This document shows positions 59,542 through 64,000 of a stretch of DNA of 64,000 nt, piece after piece. Position numbers and translations under genes: made by a program. Source of the stretch: Bacteroidales bacterium (GTDB lineage: Bacteria > Bacteroidota > Bacteroidia > Bacteroidales > UBA3824). Under the pieces are notes generated by a model. That model worked only from the letters and a program-made list of their open reading frames with translations, searched no databases and was not told the origin of the DNA. Numbering within the stretch: the first letter of the stretch is position 1; the number at the start of each line of letters is the position of its first letter. Where the stretch lies: contig JAFPZK010000068.1 of assembly GCA_017417315.1 (NCBI GenBank), forward strand, positions 69,104 through 133,103, given 5' to 3'.

Positions 59542-62500
59542 GTCAGAGAGCATATTCCATTAGAACAAGGATTAAGACTTTTAGAAATGAGAGCGTTTGA
59601 CAATTGTGAATCCTGTCAGAGAGCATATTCCATTAGAACAAGGATTAAGACATACATATTATCTGGATATCTAAACAATTTATCAATGTCAGAGAGCATA
59701 TTCCATTAGAACAAGGATTAAGACACTTTTGAGTTTTTCATAAACGGTTTGCTGTTTTGTCAGAGAGCATATTCCATTAGAACAAGGATTAAGACTATAA
59801 TAACATTCGTCGAATGAGAAGTCTGTGTGATGTCAGAGAGCATATTCCATTAGAACAAGGATTAAGACTATTCTGTCCCGGTATAAAACCCACAATGTGG
59901 TAAGTCAGAGAGCATATTCCATTAGAACAAGGATTAAGACCAAATCAATTATCGCATAACGCGATCCTATTTTAAAGTCAGAGAGCATATTCCATTAGAA
60001 CAAGGATTAAGACTAGCAGCCGTAGGAACCGTCGTGGATGCGGGCGGTGCCGTCAGAGAGCATATTCCATTAGAACAAGGATTAAGACCAGTTTCCTTTG
60101 TGCCGAAGAAACGCTTTACGGCGTCAGAGAGCATATTCCATTAGAACAAGGATTAAGACATAATCGCATAGCGCGAACCGATTTTGAAAGGACGTCAGAG
60201 AGCATATTCCATTAGAACAAGGATTAAGACAATTTTCATCTGGGGTGTAATAATCAAGTTCAGTAGGGTCAGAGAGCATATTCCATTAGAACAAGGATTA
60301 AGACGCAGTTCCCTTCGTTCTGAAGAATTTCTTCACAGATTGTCAGAGAGCATATTCCATTAGAACAAGGATTAAGACCGTTCTGAAGAATTTCTTCACA
60401 GATTTCAAGGTTGCGTGTCAGAGAGCATATTCCATTAGAACAAGGATTAAGACCTTTCGACGTAAATCGCATTCTGCGGCGCGATTTTGGTCAGAGAGCA
60501 TATTCCATTAGAACAAGGATTAAGACATTAGATTAAAAACTTCAACGAGGTTGTTTTCATTGTCAGAGAGCATATTCCATTAGAACAAGGATTAAGACTT
60601 AAATCCAACGTTCCAGAAAACTCGATAACCGGAGTCAGAGAGCATATTCCATTAGAACAAGGATTAAGACTAAATAATTTTATTCACCCGATTTTGATGT
60701 ACCGTCAGAGAGCATATTCCATTAGAACAAGGATTAAGACTTGAGAAGGTCGATTTCATCACAGGATTGGAACACGGGTCAGAGAGCATATTCCATTAGA
60801 ACAAGGATTAAGACTTCTGTACGATGAATCGTAAGAGTAGAATGCATGGGTCAGAGAGCATATTCCATTAGAACAAGGATTAAGACGAAATTTGATGTCC
60901 GCAAATGATGCTTGTGCTTTGAGTCAGAGAGCATATTCCATTAGAACAAGGATTAAGACATTTGAAAGTACCTTCGATTTGACATACGAATGATGTCAGA
61001 GAGCATATTCCATTAGAACAAGGATTAAGACTGTTAGCAGGAGGCGCGATGAGTATCTGAACACGGTTTGTCAGAGAGCATATTCCATTAGAACAAGGAT
61101 TAAGACCGCTCAAAGCGTATTTGACGGTATTCTTTGACATGTCAGAGAGCATATTCCATTAGAACAAGGATTAAGACAATTACCGTCGTCATCTTTGCGA
61201 AATTTGATGTGTCAGAGAGCATATTCCATTAGAACAAGGATTAAGACTTGCCTCTTTGTCGCCACCTTTGTAGTCTCCTGCGGTCAGAGAGCATATTCCA
61301 TTAGAACAAGGATTAAGACTACATCTGGTTTTTGGTCAGTTAAATAACCGTTCCGTCAGAGAGCATATTCCATTAGAACAAGGATTAAGACGCGCACCGT
61401 TAGCGTGTTTGTCGCAATTCAGCCGTGTCAGAGAGCATATTCCATTAGAACAAGGATTAAGACTGTATAACTCATATTATTAGATTTTAAATTACGATTG
61501 TCAGAGAGCATATTCCATTAGAACAAGGATTAAGACCACCCCCCTTTTTAATTAATATTAATATTTTCGTTTGTCAGAGAGCATATTCCATTAGAACAAG
61601 GATTAAGACCTACCATTTTTCACCCTTCTGTATTCAATAGAGTCAGAGAGCATATTCCATTAGAACAAGGATTAAGACTATATCCTTTTTGGGATTAATC
61701 AGGCTGATGTGGTAGTCAGAGAGCATATTCCATTAGAACAAGGATTAAGACTCGGTCGGGAACTTGATGTAGTTCGTCTCAGCACCGAAGTCAGAGAGCA
61801 TATTCCATTAGAACAAGGATTAAGACCGCATTCACCGAGTGAATACTTCTCGGCGTTTTTGGTCAGAGAGCATATTCCATTAGAACAAGGATTAAGACAA
61901 AGAACTTTAAGGGCGGCATTTTGCGGGGTTTTACCGTCAGAGAGCATATTCCATTAGAACAAGGATTAAGACTTTTTGTTCAATTGACGGTGCTACTGAG
62001 TTTGTTACTGTCAGAGAGCATATTCCATTAGAACAAGGATTAAGACCATAATCTTGTGCGGTCATTTGACCTCTTTTTTCAGTCAGAGAGCATATTCCAT
62101 TAGAACAAGGATTAAGACATTATTTTTATGATATATACAATCTTTACAAGTCAGTCAGAGAGCATATTCCATTAGAACAAGGATTAAGACGCGATAATTG
62201 TTGATTTCCGTTTTTCATTGCAAATGTCAGAGAGCATATTCCATTAGAACAAGGATTAAGACTTCCACCACTTGTACCAAGTCCGATAGAAACTAACTCT
62301 GTCAGAGAGCATATTCCATTAGAACAAGGATTAAGACTTGTATTTCTCAAAATCCTTAATCATAGATATAGGAGTCAGAGAGCATATTCCATTAGAACAA
62401 GGATTAAGACTTATCACAAAAGTACGTATTAGACCAAATAATTAATAGTCAGAGAGCATATTCCATTAGAACAAGGATTAAGACTATTCTGCATTTTCAT

Positions 62501-63506
62501 AATATTATTAAATTTTTAAGGTCAGAGAGCATATTCCATTAGAACAAGGATTAAGACTTAATATCTTGGATTGATATCTATACTTATCATACAGTCAGAG
62601 AGCATATTCCATTAGAACAAGGATTAAGACACTTTATACTCCCGATTGTAATCATCAAAACGTTTGGTCAGAGAGCATATTCCATTAGAACAAGGATTAA
62701 GACGATTAATATTGATTACGTGGGTGGCGTTCTTGTCGATGTCAGAGAGCATATTCCATTAGAACAAGGATTAAGACCTACCAAATTTACGACTTCCGTT
62801 TCTGTCCACTTGTTGTCAGAGAGCATATTCCATTAGAACAAGGATTAAGACCCCTTAACTCAGGGCTCCACTGTTTTTCCTTAAAGTCAGAGAGCATATT
62901 CCATTAGAACAAGGATTAAGACCTTTTCCAAGTAAGGTTTTACTGCCGTCAATATTTGGGGTCAGAGAGCATATTCCATTAGAACAAGGATTAAGACCGT
63001 GTGCAAACGAGTTTTTCCGATAATAAGTCATCAAAGTCAGAGAGCATATTCCATTAGAACAAGGATTAAGACGGCGGAAAGCTCCTTGATGATATTCTTG
63101 TGAGTCTGTCAGAGAGCATATTCCATTAGAACAAGGATTAAGACCATCAGGCCTGAAGTAAACATCAGGCTTTACTAATGTCAGAGAGCATATTCCATTA
63201 GAACAAGGATTAAGACTTCTTTGAGACAAGAGTCTTCACAACTTCCTTGAAGTGTCAGAGAGCATATTCCATTAGAACAAGGATTAAGACGGAATGCGCA
63301 GCCGCCGATGATAACGATTGATCCGATGTCAGAGAGCATATTCCATTAGAACAAGGATTAAGACTTCTTATTTCTTCAGCTTCTGCCCTGAGCTTTTCAG
63401 TCAGAGAGCATATTCCATTAGAACAAGGATTAAGACTGCATGAGTTTAATTAAATGTTGTCGAAATCAAGTCAGAGAGCATATTCCATTAGAACAAGGAT
63501 TAAGAC
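59542..63506 (+). CRISPR. CRISPR array 3: 55 repeats, 54 spacers
   Basis: The 37-bp repeat (GTCAGAGAGCATATTCC to ..ACAAGGATTAAGAC) shows no variant that I could see; first repeat 59542, last 63470-63506. Spacers are mostly 33-38 bp. Overlapping spacers: 60305-60341 with 60379-60416 (26 bases shared), 60887-60922 with 61178-61210 (12 bases shared), and 61107-61140 with array 2 spacer 1 (24 bases). 59941-59976 and 60160-60193 are homologous with wobble differences. In each case the open frame is on the minus strand. Confidence 0.98.
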
Positions 63507-63509
63507 AAA

Positions 63510-63533
63510 ACCGCCGGATATTCACCCGGCGGT
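63510..63533. terminator. Hairpin between array 3 and the phage-like gene
   Basis: ACCGCCGG (63510-63517) and CCGGCGGT (63526-63533) form a perfect 8-bp stem with an 8-nt loop. On the minus strand it is followed by TTTT, so it fits termination of the leftward phage-like gene best; it may also end the array transcript. Confidence 0.75.
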
Positions 63534-63572
63534 AAACAAAAATAATATATCAATTATGAAACAAATAAGTAC

Positions 63573-64000
63573 TTACCACATTCTACCACCATAAGCATAT
63601 CCTTGTACCATTTCAGGTTGAATACCTTCATTTTGTGGCGTCATAGGTGCGCCTTGTTGCTGCATCATGTCAGGCGAAATACCTTCATTCGGCGGCATAT
63701 TAGCACCTTGAATCATGTCAGGCAAAATTCCTTCATTTGGTGGCATTTCTTGTTGCATTTCTTCGCCTTGTTTTTGCATTTCTTGGTCTTGGAATATAAC
63801 TTCTTGAATTTCTTGAAATTCTTCATCTCCGATTTGTCCTTGTTCGTACAATGCTTCTATTTGTTGCATTGCTTGTGCCGGTGATGTACCTTCGGGAAGT
63901 CCGAGTTGCTGACAAAGTTCTGGTGTAAGTTGTGTTCTGTCGGAGAAAACTTTATCACCCACAGATACTTCACCCTCTTCCACCATATTTTGACTGCCGT
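63573..64000 (-). CDS. Phage-like virion-associated protein, C-terminal part (5' end outside window)
   Basis: The frame is open to the window edge (..GSQN before MVEEGEV), so the start is beyond 64000. EEGEVSVGDKVFSDR resembles the conserved block of a structural protein found in crAss-like and other large Bacteroidota phages. The C-terminal 60 residues carry three repeats of the form P(P/Q)NEGI.P(D/E)M(I/M/V)Q, and the end is YAYGGRMW. The function is not known. It suggests that array 3 adjoins a prophage or phage relic. Confidence 0.55.
   Translation of the reverse strand, partial: GSQNMVEEGEVSVGDKVFSDRTQLTPELCQQLGLPEGTSPAQAMQQIEALYEQGQIGDEEFQEIQEVIFQDQEMQKQGEEMQQEMPPNEGILPDMIQGANMPPNEGISPDMMQQQGAPMTPQNEGIQPEMVQGYAYGGRMW

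Noticed and set aside
60269..63229. Leftward ORFs with repeated LNPCSNGICSLT across array 3 and similar ones in array 2
   Set aside because: They are translations of the CRISPR repeat on the minus strand. They run on only because many spacers are coding fragments in that sense.

Overview
The window reads as chromosomal DNA of an uncultured Bacteroidota (Bacteroidales-type) bacterium. The reasons are SusC/SusD outer-membrane genes, BACON and Bro-N domains, lipoproteins typical of the group, promoters of the TTTG/TAnnTTTG kind, little Shine-Dalgarno signal, and a GC content that looks near 40 percent. No rRNA or tRNA gene was recognised.

Positions 1-1193 hold the end of prfA and pyrF. Positions 1217-31871 are a large polysaccharide utilisation region. 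A leftward operon runs GH127, SusC, SusD, a DUF4859-like lipoprotein, two HExxH (DUF6055-like) lipoproteins around a CotH-kinase protein, GH97, and a propeller/AraC regulator. A divergent rightward pair (GH43 with F5/8C, then a second GH127) and a leftward esterase plus GH43 pair complete it. Two GH127 and two GH43 enzymes point to L-arabinofuranose-rich plant glycans. The HExxH and CotH proteins make plant hydroxyproline-rich glycoproteins a possible target. A HaeIII-like restriction-modification operon sits between two promoters that carry the same 20-21 bp spaced operator motif. The housekeeping genes atpD/atpC and folA lie among these loci.

From 32.9 to 46.2 kb is a defence and accessory island: three AAA ATPases (two DUF234 type, one DUF4143 type), each behind its own tandem-repeat promoter, a Tat-type Fe-S flavoprotein, a Schlafen-like AlbA protein, and CRISPR arrays 1 (9 repeats) and 2 (7 repeats). 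Between these arrays lies a leftward adaptation operon: cas1, a VirE_N/primase-polymerase-like gene, and cas2 with an N-terminal extension. A decayed cold-shock-domain gene, a toxin-antitoxin remnant and a truncated Bro-N gene lie there too. REP-like palindromes cluster around arrays 1 and 2.

From 46.2 to 58.5 kb is a type III CRISPR effector operon, closest in layout to III-D variants. It has a Cas10 with no HD domain and SGED in place of GGDD, a single Cas7, a Csx10-like RAMP, a fused double Cas7, a 125-aa protein, and a TIGR03986-like RAMP. Accessory genes follow: a CARF-HEPN RNase, a Card1/Can2-type CARF nuclease with an N-terminal relic in front of it, and a small protein that could be a ring nuclease. 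Two toxin-antitoxin pairs flank cas6. Three micro-ORFs precede cas10.

Array 3 (59542-63506) has 55 repeats and 54 spacers. All three arrays share one 37-bp repeat and one leader. Several spacers overlap each other, and a homologous pair differs only at wobble positions. Their reading sense shows that crRNAs made from the leader side are antisense to target mRNA, as type III requires. The right edge carries the C-terminal part of a phage-like protein.
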